From Strigamia acuminata (taxonomy: Eukaryota > Arthropoda > Chilopoda > Geophilomorpha > Linotaeniidae), in contig OX442317.1 of the NCBI GenBank assembly GCA_949358305.1, positions 7,444,186 to 7,508,185 on the forward strand: a DNA stretch of 64,000 bases, written 5' to 3'. Shown here piece after piece: positions 34,501 to 45,587 of the stretch. The stretch's first letter is position 1, and the number at the start of each line of letters is the position of its first letter. A program made the position numbers and the translations under genes. The notes under the pieces are model-generated. The model saw only the letters and a list, made by a program, of their open reading frames with translations, did no database searches and was not told where the DNA came from.

Positions 34501-35041
34501 AGAGCTGGCCGCTCTTACAACAGAGCCGGCTACGCCACCGTTGGAGAGTCCAATGGAGATTCCACTTCCTCCATCGCCTCCGCCGCCCCCAGCAGCGCAG
34601 CTTTATTTGAGGCTGGGAGTGGAATACCCCTTCCTTCAGATGTCGGAGTTCACGCGACAACGCATCATTGACTCCGATGATCACGGCGAGTCGGTCCTCA
34701 AATGGCTGAACAGAGAGGCCCGATCTACCATGGACGCCGTCTTCCATCGCCGAATCTTGCGAGCCCACCGGAAACCCGGATCGAGCGCCGAGTCGCGAAG
34801 GATCCGGCTCGTTCCCGACCGATTCCCGGCATCCACCCGGATTTGGATCCACGAACGTACGGGACTGATTGGCGAGCCGGTCGGCGGTCACCCGCAGTAC
34901 TTCATCAACGAGCGACAGAATCCTGCGGATCTGACAACCTCTCTGCCCCCGGATTTACCACCGCCGCCCCCGGCAGTGCCACCAGTGATCCTCCGCCCAT
35001 GCAGAGGAGTGCTGCCGGCTCTTCGCAGAGGAGAGCGATAA
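31577..35041 (+). CDS. Third ORF of the retrotransposon, spliced, unknown function (31577-31693 joined to 32255-35041)
   Basis: An ATG at 31577 opens 39 codons ending TTG CAG, followed at once by a GTAAAT donor. A TATTCAG acceptor at 32248-32254 rejoins in phase 0 to an open frame of 928 codons ending at 35041, for about 967 aa. Unspliced, the first ATG of the long exon is 32387. Visible features: an acidic N-terminus; a predicted-helical part; Arg/Ser-rich stretches (around 32930-33000) and a basic cluster RRNRKRKVRQK (near 33263) resembling a nuclear localisation signal; a central helical segment with MAQLLSLGVF; and proline-rich runs (LPPSPPPPPAA) near the end. It lacks a signal peptide, a membrane segment and a furin/fusion-like region, with only about six cysteines, so it is not a typical Env. 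I recognise no family. Being intact beside functional-looking gag and pol suggests it is under selection. An accessory nucleic-acid-binding or nuclear-import role is only a guess. Confidence 0.8.
31694..32254 (+). other. Putative intron of ORF3
   Basis: Bounded by CAG|GTAAAT and TATTCAG|G, with TATTAAT (a branch-point-like motif) about 30 bp before the acceptor. It is visibly more AT-rich than the flanking exons. Splicing it joins phase 0 to phase 0 without a stop. Alternative sites exist inside, such as TTTAAG at 31807-31812, which would lead to an immediate stop, so several isoforms are possible. Confidence 0.6.
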
Positions 35042-35073
35042 AATTGAGATCGCTCCGATCCGAGATCGAAGCT

Positions 35074-35083
35074 GGAGGAGGGA
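35074..35083 (+). promoter_or_regulatory. Polypurine tract (plus-strand primer)
   Basis: GGAGGAGGGA, followed by CG and then the 3' LTR. It is the expected plus-strand priming site. The CG spacer mirrors the CG after the 5' LTR and would give cDNA ends CGTG...CACG before integrase trimming. Confidence 0.75.
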
Positions 35084-35085
35084 CG

Positions 35086-35905
35086 TGTGGTGACCCAGTT
35101 GGATAAGTGTCCCCCCAGGGCGGATGCTTGTCCTCTGAGTCACTGTGATTGAAGAGTCGTTCCCCCCCGAGTTGGCTCCACCTCCCCATGGCAGGTGTGT
35201 GCCCCGAGGGGGAGGAAGCGGCTGATGGTCAGCCCCCATTGGTTGATCGCCGGCCCTTCACCCCACTGCATAAAAGGCTGTGTTTCCCGCCTAAAGTCAG
35301 AACTTACACAAACGACACCAAGAACACAGCAACTACCTCACCGTCAGGCCAACTTCAACTACAAGTTAGGATTGATCGAGGATCGCTGAGTAAAGTGCAA
35401 ACTGTAACTCTCACGAAGTCACTTGCGAGCTATTCCTGCGAAAGCACGAGAATAGCCCTTGTGAAATCACCCAGAATAATCGCCCAGACGATTATTCGCC
35501 GAAGTAAGTGTCCGAGTGCTTTGTAGGGAACCCCAAAGTTCCTAGACGAGGCCTCTGCGACGCTAAACAAACCCTAGACAACAGGCACGGATAGAAGACT
35601 CGAAAGAGCATTCCACCGCGTCCGTGAAGACGAATCCGTGACGAATTGACGACAACTCGAGACGCCGCCTTTGTTCCGCCGACCACGCGGAATCGACGAC
35701 GCCATCTTGAGAAATCCTTTGTTCGACGCTGACCACGTCGACTCTAGAATTATTACTGAGTGTATTTTAAAGGCATAAAGCCTGGTGAATAAATTACCTG
35801 TTTATTTACATACATTTGGTATTCATTTGGGTATTTACATAATTGATCACAGGTAAAGTATTACACGTTAGCGCTATTTAAACCTATACCAAGTAGGACG
35901 CGACA
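35086..35905 (+). repeat. 3' LTR (820 bp)
   Basis: Copy of the 5' LTR with no difference seen, preceded by a purine tract and followed by the ACAT target duplication. Its AATAAA at 35788-35793 would serve as the polyadenylation signal of element transcripts. The last bases of the ORF3 gene end 44 bp upstream. Confidence 0.96.
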
Positions 35906-35909
35906 ACAT
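35906..35909. repeat. Target site duplication, right copy (ACAT)
   Basis: Matches the four bases before the 5' LTR. With both flanks in place the pre-insertion site can be reconstructed as one ACAT within AT-rich DNA. Confidence 0.85.
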
Positions 35910-36020
35910 TAAAGAGCAAAGCTCTTGTCGCTCCATCGCCATTAAATTATTTACATTCTGCAACCGACGCCTATATATTCTTCGCTATATCGCACCCTAT
36001 AGGTCTAATCTATTCTTCAT

Positions 36021-36140
36021 ATGACACCCAAGCCAGTTACCTGTGGAGTACTGGCTAACGGCCCAGTCAAGGGCTTCGGAGCAGTCTTTAAAGGGGTTGT
36101 TGCATTATTATCTACAGCCGAAGGAAAATTGATAGAATAA
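36021..36140 (+). CDS. Small ORF of 39 codons beside the retrotransposon
   Basis: ATG at 36021 to TAA at 36138. The peptide begins MTPKPVTCGVLANGPVKGFG and is Gly/Val/Lys-rich, in a patch more GC-rich than its surroundings, followed by AATAATAAAATAAATAAAT. It may be a terminal exon or a chance ORF. The GCCAGT...ACTGGC inverted repeat within it could equally mean a structured RNA or repeat fragment. Confidence 0.2.
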   Translation: MTPKPVTCGVLANGPVKGFGAVFKGVVALLSTAEGKLIE

Positions 36141-37073
36141 TAAAATAAATAAATTTACAATGTCAATTTCAACCTTCACTTAATTTCCATGTTTAAATCT
36201 ACATCTCAAAGTTGACCACATTTGCACATTAAGTGACTTCAGCATAAACAGTAGTCGGTACTCGCAAAACTGCATTTTCCATGCCACTTCACATGATCAA
36301 ACAAAAAGTAGATCACAAAAACCACTGTCAGCCGGAGCTTTTCTGGGTTTACACACAAAATAAACTACAAATTCAAAGCTTCTGTTTTCTCTGTTGCTAC
36401 TGCAAAAACAGAAACCACAACCAGACAGTTTCTTTAAGTGGTTAACGCCTGTTTTTTTGCTTGTTAAAACCAAATTCAAAACGACTGCCACAGAAATTAT
36501 ATACGGAATCGAACTTTCAATTGTCGTGGTGCTTGCAGGTGAAGCATCCACCATCAAAAACCGCGAGTAACAGCATAATTGTGTTGAAAGAAGTGGGCTG
36601 GAATCAAGCGGTCAAAGTAGAAAAAATGTCTCGCCAGAACACTAATCATAATTGTATTGTAAATAATACTCTATTAACAATTAAAAACCTAAAAAATCAC
36701 AAAAAACTCACAGAAAATGAAGGAAAACTAAACTAAGAAACACAAAAACGAAATAATCTTAAACAAATTCATAGTTCGTCAACTTTTTGTCTTCAATTTT
36801 TGCTTTGTAACGCACAACCAAAATTAAAAGTGCCACACAATAACTTGATTGACACTCCAGAAGTGTGGTCTTGTCTCCCCAACAAATCAAATCAACATTT
36901 GGCACACCATACCACCCATATCCCACTTCTCCAACCCATAAACCAATTGATAATTAAATTAATCTTCCCCAATCCAAAACACATGTAAACATCCCTAATC
37001 TCATTTAGCCCGTGATAAAACATTAAGTACACAAGCAGATGAAATAAAAATGCATCAAAAGACGACTACTCAC
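36141..37073. other. Non-coding, AT-rich
   Basis: No gene seen; short frames on both strands only. Confidence 0.5.
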
Positions 37074-37185
37074 CCATAACTGCAAATAGAGGCAGCAGAT
37101 GACGCTCGTAGTTCACTGTACGCTTCACGCATGCGTGGCAGAATTCGCTAACCAATTGTCCCTGTGTGGTGCTCGTGCGGAGCAT
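37074..37185 (-). CDS. Candidate coding exon ending at a strong donor (minus strand)
   Basis: On the minus strand an ATG at 37185 (MLRTSTTQGQLVSEFCHACV and on) leads 37 codons into ATGG|GTGAGT, a near-consensus donor. The same frame is open further upstream to about 37255. It lies head to head with the plus-strand candidate at 37308, in the same GC-richer patch, so a bidirectional promoter or one false call are both possible. Confidence 0.25.
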
Positions 37186-37307
37186 AGTGGTTGCGCTGCT
37201 GGCGAACGAACCAAGTGTGGCACACAGTCGCGGCTCCAACCAATCGATGGGGAATTATGCCAGCGCACAATATAACACGTGGATTGCTTCTTCCTAGGCT
37301 CAAATTC

Positions 37308-37374
37308 ATGGCAATGTCCACACAATTGCTTTTGGTTATGGTGTTGGTGACTGCTGTCTTCTGCACCAAACAAG
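37308..37374 (+). CDS. Candidate first coding exon encoding a signal peptide (plus strand)
   Basis: An ATG opens 22 codons reading like a cleavable signal peptide: MAMSTQ, then a Leu/Val/Met core and AVFCTKQ. It runs straight into CAAG|GTAGGA, a fair splice donor. The block lies in a GC-richer patch of about 300 bp in AT-rich DNA. A secreted or membrane protein gene on the plus strand is possible, but no second exon was identified. Confidence 0.28.
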
Positions 37375-40300
37375 GTAGGATGAGATCACTTCACCGTATC
37401 TCCTTTCACTTTTTACCTGTCGCTTTTGGGTGGAGTAGTGCATTAGTGCGTTTCTATAGAAATTAAACTCTGCCATCCCACTACCAACAGCTCTTCCAAA
37501 ATATCATTCATCGTCATTCGTACACGTCAATCAATGCAGCCAACGTTCACGTCACCTGTAAAAACAAATACATTATAATTTACATCGAATTATTTTTTAT
37601 TATTAATATTATTTTATCTTTTAGAACAAAATTTGCATTAACGGACGGGAAATTAACTTTTTATCTTGACAAAAAATCACGCGTACAGTGAGTCAATAAA
37701 TATTTTTTTTAGTCGCACCCTGTATTTAACAAATCTCTAAAATCTAAAATAATTATAATAATAATTATAATTATTGGAGTTTCGCTTTGAAAACAGCACT
37801 TAGTGCGTCCCGACTGCGGAAAATAAAAGATTCAGACATTCTCTTTTATTTTATTCACAACAAAAGCTGCAGTCAAGGAATTTGTCGCTACAACTTTGCA
37901 CTTTTGCAAATATGATATCGATCTAATAAACTAAACTTGCAACACAATTATTTGGATGGTTTGACCTATGAAATGCCATACCAAATTGGAATTGACAGGA
38001 CCGAAGCTCTGCAATATGTTAAATTCAAAACACAAATTTCCATAAATCATAAATCGAACGAAAAGTCCTATCTTCCGACGACAGACCCCAACCAAGTATA
38101 AAAACTCCCGTAACTTGATTACCAATCTTCCAATTTCTTACAAAACTTCGCTCCAATTTGTTGATATTCCGAATGTATTGACCGAACTCGCTCGCTGTGG
38201 CTTTTGAATTAATTTTCTTTTGCCAATTCAATATATGTACGAAATTAGTATTTGTCTAATTAGCAAACAAGAAAAGAGAGCGAGAAAATAAAATTACAAA
38301 TAAAAGAAAAAAAATGTCCAATTGACTTCAATCGAATTAAGTTAATTATGCAAATTTCCTGCAGCATGTTTGCACTAATGTGCCGTCTCTATGGTGATCT
38401 CTGAACTATTGCACCGTCTTTTGTTATCATGAAGGCAACCTGCACAACACAGGCGCAGCACATACACAATCTCATCGTGTGTTTTGAACTGATGTTTTGG
38501 AAATGTGAATTATTCATTAACTTTCATGTATAACAAAAGGGGGGAATGCCACTGAATCATAAAACACGCCGTTTGAGATTTTAGAAAAGATAATATGGGG
38601 ATGTTAGTTGAAGTGGGGTTGTAAAAAAAGGAGGAAAAAAAACGAGCGGAAAGTGGGTATAGGGTTTGGTAGTACGGGAGAAGATATGTATACAATATCA
38701 GAATGGAATAATGTTTTCGTAATGGACCTCTAGAGAAATGAGAGACAAAATCCAACAAGACGTAGCATCTTTTTTATAACTTCACACGACTCTACTTCAT
38801 CCCAATACACTTCTGACCCTTCTCACTTGGGGGATATATTAAATTGTTTTTCCGTTTCGTTCGCAGTTGAGAAAGTAAAAAAATAAAATAAAATAAAAAA
38901 TAGACACAAATATGAAAAAAAAATAACTTTTCACTTCCAATGAAAATCTTTGATTCAAAAAAGTGCAATTTGATTGACGAATTTCAACACATTTGTCTTG
39001 TTTAGCCCTCTAGTGGACATTTCATAGCAAAACAAAAAAAAGACAATTTTGATTCCCACCTGCAGTGATATACAACGTGTATTTCCCTATAACTGTTACT
39101 TTAAACAAGACTGAAACCCGCCGTGTTCAAATTAATTTACAATAAACTGTTTTAGGAAACTCGCCTTTCATCGCGCGCGCACATTTTAAACCGAAGAATA
39201 ATTTAACCCAATAAATTGTCATTATACCTTAGCTTCCGTTACAAATTAGAGCGTGTCATGCAAACAGTGCAATCCCCTACCACAGTATAACGTTGCCAGA
39301 AACCCTAGCGTGACCCCGGGTACGTAAAGTATGCATCACATCACATTTGCGTTGGTGTTATGCTAATTTCGCCTTCCTCTTCCATTAGCTCCGTCCGCAC
39401 ATATAAATGTATGTATGTATACTATACAGGAGGAAAGTCGAGTGAAAACGAAATTGAAGTCAATAAACAACCCAACCACTGGCACATTACACGCTTCAAT
39501 TGTTCGCTCATTTAAATTAAATTTAAATTTCACTAGCCTACACTAAACCTACAGTATACGCTATACTCGCAAATTCTTGGGACACAAATGGAAATGTCAA
39601 AGAATTTTCATTTGCGCAATAAACATTCTGGTGCGCTTCACTCACGTGGCTGACCAACGCAATAACTTACCCAGCTGTCTAAAATACTATTTAATTACAA
39701 AATCCACTTGAAAATGGTCAGAACGTGTCGTAAATACCAACTATTAACCTCACTTTGTACGTTATTGCAGCTAATTCCATAAATGATGTCTAATTTCAAA
39801 CCTTAAATTAGAAATTAAACAAAAATTTTGTTTATTGCTCGAATTTCAAAATCCCACGTGATTGCATCCTTTGTGATGTAAAAAAATAAATTCCATGTTC
39901 GATCAATTGCTCGTTTTCCACGATTCACTTGTAAAAAATATCAGCTAATATATTATTACCGCTTTAATCCTATTTAGCGTCCAATCTCCCAACATTCCGT
40001 GCAAGCCAAACACAGTTTTGCACTACATTTTCAAACATTATAATTTCACCCGAAAAAATGTCGATAAATTACACACCTCGCTTGCTTTTTTCCCCTCCAA
40101 ATATCACACTTTTCTCACGGCTGTTTACATTTGCTTTCCGCCAACAGAGAATGTTCAATGTCAACTTCAGCAATTAAATTAGCAAAACCCAAAATCAACC
40201 GACGAAAGACACCGCCTAAAAGGCAAAAATCATTTAATCATAAACACGCGAACGCACGCATTGAAAAATTAAACACAAAAAAAAAAATTTTAAAAAAATT

Positions 40301-43300
40301 GTTGTGTCAATTTTTCTTCCTCCAAAAAATATCGCATTTCAAACTGCTCTTCTTATTCAACCTTATCTGCAGTTATACGTTCTCCCTAAGTGCGAATTCA
40401 ATCCGTTTCACTTGCATCCTCTTTCCTCTCCATCAAACGGATGGGTGAAGTCTCTTTGCTAAACTGCATTTTGCATGCTTGTTGGTCCGTCCATGGGTGT
40501 GTAGGTGTAGGAGAAGGGCCTGTCAAGCCTTCTGTGCATCTCATTAAGCAAATGGTGTAGAATTTTCTATGGCGTACATAGCAAAACGTGAGAGTCAACT
40601 CAGGCAAGCAAATCGGCTTTACATAAACCCAACGACCAAATAAAAGCAACTTGCATTTCTGCTGCTGCTCATGTACTCAACTTTTTTTTTCTTTTTACTT
40701 CCCCCTTCCCTTTTTCTCTCTCCTTTGCCACCCCTTCCATCTTTCCCAGTCACACCCTCTTTTCTAGCCTTCTTTATAACCGGCGAAAGAAGGAAAAAAG
40801 CAGCTTCAAATAATTTACATGGGGTTTCGCGTTACGCCATTTTTCTCGTTTAAAATGAATTTAATTCCAACCCCGGCGAGAATTTCGCCATAAACAGACA
40901 AAACATTTAGACGAAACATTCAGTTTTCGCTCCCATTTTAATCATAAGCCTATTCTTATTGTTGCCATCGTACATCGTGCATCTGTCTTGCAAAACAATG
41001 AATATATCTGCTGTCTAAAGCCTTAATTGAGTTGATAAAATATGTGACAAAAAATGTTATTTAAAAGGGTGGCCGGATTCCTCATTTCCGCGTTAAATAC
41101 CATGGATAATGATTTATCAATGTTTTAAATAAATGTCCCAAGGTTAGAATATTCACGCAAAAACGCAAAAATAACAAAAATATAAATCTTCTGAAATAAA
41201 GTCTTACAATTAGCACCAATAATATTAGCATTTTAATATACAGGGTGTCCCAAATGAACGAAGCTAGTCAAATAACGAAAAGACCATTTGAGTGAGATGA
41301 ATGAAACGAATGTAGTACTAGTAAACTAAGTGACGGCATTTCAAAAATGTAAAAAAAATTGAACTCTGACCTTTTCTTCAAGGTCATTCCAACTCTTAAG
41401 CTGAGACTAATAGAGCAAAATTCTCAATTGAAAAAAGAAAGAGCACCTTCTGTTAACTAGAAAACTGCTCATCAAATTTACTCCAACACAAAATAACAGA
41501 TAAAATTACATAGGGCGAGTTAAAAGACTGGACGCACCTTTTTCTTTAAAATGACTGAAGAAATATCAATTCTAATAATGCGATCGAATAGGAAGTCGAT
41601 GGCGGACTATCCAGTTGTGACCTTAAATTTGACCAGGAAGGTTCTGTACTTTTTAAACGGTTGAAGATCGACAAAATTTCCAATTACAAAGTTGTAGAGC
41701 ACCATCGAACCCCGTATAATTTTGTATATATATTTTTTATCGTGACAAATATATACGAGGTGAACTTAAAATTATGCAAAACCAAACAGGCCTTAATTCC
41801 ATTGATTTAGACGCTAAGTTTGTATTTTGAAGTTCCAAACAGCATTAAAAATTTGCCTTCAAACAAGTTTTAAACAGTTCCGGCAAAATATGATGTAAAG
41901 CGATTAATTATTAGCGAAGAAAAATATTTTATTTCCTTCACATAAGTATACCTCAGCTCACTAAGTAGACCATCATTTCACATTTGCATTGCACCACTCC
42001 TGAATTTATTTATATCCACTATGCAGATTATTGTTTGCCCTTCTAAAAAATTAAATACGCCATTTCCATTTTAGACGGAAATTAAATCACAAGTCCCTAT
42101 ATTGATTATTTGCAGTTTAAAAATTTTATCACGTTATAACCGCATATAAAAAATTATTAATCACACGGAATTCCGAGCAAAACAACGAGTCTTAATACTC
42201 ACAAAGCAACTAGAAATCGTCTTATCAAATTAAAGCAAATAAAGCACGTCGAATCTTTAATTATTAATTAACGAGTCGACGTAAAGAACGTCAAGCTAAA
42301 ACGAAATCTAAAAAATAAAAAAATAAAACTAAAATAATAAAAAAATAGAAAAAGAAAAAAACATTTCTCATTTTAAATCACCACACATCGTTGAATATTT
42401 TATCTCTTCAATTTACGCGATCGGTGCACCAACTCTCACCTTTAAACTCGGCTTCAAATATAATTTATACCAGATGCAACCCTTACCTGTGACACCTTAC
42501 TATTTTTTCGCTTACATAAATTTCAATTACGACTTAAATCAATTTCCGTACAACACTAACGGACCCAACTCCCGTATTTCTAGCGTACACAGTTCACGAG
42601 TCAAACACTATAATTAAGTTTCATACTGATTAATTCCGACTATCTTCGCATCTTTGTCGAGGAACAGAATTGTGTTAGCAAACCTCAAACTTGAATAAAA
42701 TTCATTCCATTAACCCGAATGTCAAGAATAAACATAAATTTTCGCACTTATTTTCATTTTTATTCTTAATTAACTCCATTTCTCTTAAACTTAATTGGAA
42801 TTGCAACTGATTTACACGCGGCTACGCTCCAAAACAACTCGCGATAATTATCGCAATCTGTTGTGAGCATGCGCAATAAAAACCTACCAGTTGCTGGCCA
42901 CTGTTTTTGAATCTTCCATTACTAGTTCGCAACTCGCACCTGGTATTGACAGCGCTGGAAAGAGACGACACACTCCTATTAAATGTTTTAAAACAGCGAA
43001 AATCCATAACTCGTCTCAACACTCTTTAAAAACTTTACAAAAAGATAATGTAAGATTAACGTTCCAAGCCCTAACGGCTTAAAATGCACTTGCGTACAAT
43101 GGCGCGCTAATGAATAGACACTTGGCTGATGCCTGAGTAGATTCGAGTGAAGCTCTTCTCGTGTTATCCTACGAGACCTTTGAACAATGTATCATTGTGC
43201 TGTGACAATGTTGATTCTCTCAGGCAAGTGCCTATTTATTAATACATCAATGCAAATGTGAGTTGTGCGAGTTTCAGCTGCCTATCTTTTGTTCTTAGCG

Positions 43301-43482
43301 TAATGATGCCTTAAGCATTAATAGATACTTATCGCTAAACCATTTTGCCCACACATTCGTGCCATCCTTACTTAATTGAGTAAATTATTGCCTCAGTACC
43401 CGAGATAGTCTAATTAGAGTTCGTTCATTCTAATTATGCCTATCATTCCATAATCTTCAACTAGATTAAATTGACAAACTAC
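37375..43482. other. Non-coding, AT-rich
   Basis: No gene seen. TACAGGGTGTCCC at 41249-41261 looks like a DNA-transposon end, and CGCACCCTGTA near 37715 is similar in inverted orientation, but the two are 3.5 kb apart and not shown to be one element. Confidence 0.45.
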
Positions 43483-43885
43483 ATTGAAATTGTATTGCGA
43501 TGTATTGCAATGTTGATTTCACGAGAATGCATGTTGTAATACATTTTTGCGTGCTATTGGATTGCAAATGATAATATATGCATTTTCAAATACATTTTTG
43601 TAATTGTATTATTAAATGTACAAATAATGTACAACTTCCCTTCAGTTTAGATGTTTTAATTTTATCTACCAGGTGGCATAAAAATCCATTGAGATTCAAT
43701 GACATCAATCTTGACCCGGTCTCTCGTCTTGCCCTAACAGCAGTATTAAAAGATAGACCGGGCAAATAATGATAGATAAACTTAAAACAGCTAAACTGAA
43801 GGGAAGTTTTTTTTGTCCACGACTATACTTAGTTAATTAATGCATTTAGTGAAAAGCGATATATTGGAAAATATATTTGAACCAT
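43483..43885 (+). repeat. Dispersed AATGCATT repeat family, copy interrupted by a MITE
   Basis: The left part carries GTAATACATTTTTGCGTGCT, as in the copy at 54905. The right part carries GCGATATATTGGAAAATATA then TTTGAACCATC, as in the copy at 17771. The two parts are separated by an inverted-repeat element at 43633-43808, so this is a nested insertion. Confidence 0.65.
43633..43808. mobile_element. MITE-like inverted-repeat element (176 bp)
   Basis: Terminal inverted repeats of 36 bp (43633-43668 and 43773-43808) start AACTTCCCTTCAGTTTAG and match at 34 of 36 positions. An inner CCCGGTCT/AGACCGGG pair would extend the fold. No ORF of note and no clear target duplication. It interrupts a copy of the AATGCATT repeat family. 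Likely non-autonomous DNA transposon; superfamily not assigned. Confidence 0.8.
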
Positions 43886-44199
43886 CAAACTTAAATGATT
43901 GTTTTGGCAGTTGGTCAAGACAGGAATGGTGGGTAATATTGTTGACCCGTTTCATTACAGTGTATGAAAATCATCAGTGCATGACATCACATTTGTTTAA
44001 TTACAAACGTAAATTAAGCAATAACTTCGTTTCGTTTAACAACGCACCAAAAACAAAATTAAATTTCTTAAAATGTTGCAGATCTTTTGCCCCAACATTT
44101 TTATACTTTAAAACTTTAATAAACTAGTTAAAATACCCCAGAGAATAGACTTCATTCAACTTTCATTTAATCCATACAACACGCACAGAAATTTCCTGC

Positions 44200-44230
<31 letters not shown>

Positions 44231-45310
44231 TAGAAAATTTCCTATTTCTTTCCTAAATTTGGAAAGTTTATGCTTAAAAAATGAAGTGGATGCAATAGAT
44301 GCTTAAAAAATTCTCTTTATAAAACTAAAATTCGAACTTTAAAATGTGAAGTAAGCTCCGAAGGCAAGCCACCGATTTTCCATACCAATGGAGAATTCTC
44401 ACAAAAGAGGAATCCTTTTCACCTTACTGGCTTTCCTTCACATGTAAACCAATAATTTATCATTCGCATTGAAGACGATGCGAAGCTCGGAGGATATAGC
44501 AAAAGGAGACCCCCCAAAAAAAAAAAAAAAAAAAGTTTAAGTTGCTGCGGTTTGAGCTTTCCTTAACTATTTATTTCCACTGCTCCGCCAGCTCTCATTG
44601 CAATGACATTTTTGGTTGCGAACACCTTTACTTATGCAAATGCATTTGCGGTTCCCATTCCAGATTACCTTTATCTCCTTAAGATAAGACACACTTTATC
44701 ACAGCATTACAATTTATATCGTTCTACAACAGTGCTACACTAATGATATAACAAACGAATGTCCTTTAAATTTCCCTTCTAAAAAGTAAACAAACGAATA
44801 AATAAAAATTTCAATTACCAAAAAAAGTGGGCAGAAATTAAGTTTACGTATCAGTGTATACCTGCCACGTTGTAAAAGGGGAGGCCGCTTATCATCTTTG
44901 CTTGCTTACAAGCCAACTCTCTCGGAGATGTAATTAGACTTTAGAGCCGTCGGACACGAGAGAAGCAACTTGTGGAAGTGGGTTTCCATGCCACTTCGAG
45001 CTCTGCTAATTGCATTAACATTGCCACTGTGGCTTTACTGGTTTTAAATAAATAAAGTTTGAAAATTATACGCTCAGTGTTGAAATAAATGTCAGTTCTC
45101 TAAATAAATTATTTGTGGGAGGAAATGAGATGTCTAATTTCATTTCGTTTGACAAAAATTGTCAGAAAAAAGTGAAAGAGAATACGCCGCGGTGATGGTA
45201 ACGTTTAGAGATAAGGGTTAAAGCCGTGTGGGTCCAGCAAAACAATGGCTCTTGCATAATCAGCTGCAGGGAGAGGTTTTCAAGGAGAAATATTTTGTCA
45301 AAGTACAAAT
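43886..45310. other. Non-coding, AT-rich
   Basis: Poly(A) runs at 44204 and 44514; no gene seen. Confidence 0.5.
44204..44230. repeat. Poly(A) run (27 A)
   Basis: Uninterrupted A homopolymer. No retroposon body or target duplication could be assigned to it. Confidence 0.9.
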
Positions 45311-45587
45311 TGTTTGTTTTGCTGCACAACGTTTAAAGCAATCAAAACGTTGGCTTTGCTGCAAAGAGTTTTTTTTTTTTTTTTTAAATTATTGGCTTTG
45401 TTGCAAAGCATTTTTTTTAAAAAAGAAATGTTGCTTTTCCTGCAGAGCGCTTTTAAAACATTATTGGCTTTGCTGCATTTTTAAGAAAAAGGTAGCTTTT
45501 GCTGCAAAGCATTTTAACAAAATTATAGGCTTTGTTGCAGAGCACTTTCTCAAAATTGTTGCATTTGCTGCAAAGCATTTTAACAAA
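45311..45587 (+). repeat. Degenerate tandem array of GCTTTGCTGCAAAGCATTTT units
   Basis: About seven imperfect units of roughly 33-45 bp sharing GGCTTTGCTGCAAAGCATTT followed by A/T runs of varying length. The core contains TTTGCTGCAAA, a short near-palindrome. No gene signature. Confidence 0.75.

Larger units (their letters stand above)
23039..35905 (+). mobile_element. Full-length Ty3/gypsy-type LTR retrotransposon with a non-env third ORF
   Basis: Two direct 820-bp LTRs (TG...CA) start exactly 12,047 bp apart, and I saw no difference between them on reading both. The element is flanked by ACAT on each side. Between the LTRs lie a primer binding site, gag, pol in the -1 frame, a third ORF and a polypurine tract. 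The order protease-RT-RNase H-integrase defines Ty3/gypsy (Metaviridae) rather than Copia. At 12.9 kb it is long for the group because Gag is large and a third ORF is present. The CG dinucleotides just inside both LTRs fit integrase trimming two bases from each cDNA end. Base composition is much more GC-rich than the host flanks. All frames are open, so the copy looks recent and possibly competent. The exact clade is not assigned. Confidence 0.97.

Noticed and set aside
33953-34891. 312-codon open frame on the minus strand inside ORF3
   Set aside because: It is antisense to the strongly supported ORF3. GC-rich third positions on the sense strand leave the antisense frame open; its Arg/Trp/Gly-rich composition is typical of such shadows.
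32255-35041. ORF3 as a classical envelope glycoprotein
   Set aside because: No signal peptide, hydrophobic anchor, cleavage site or cysteine framework can be seen.
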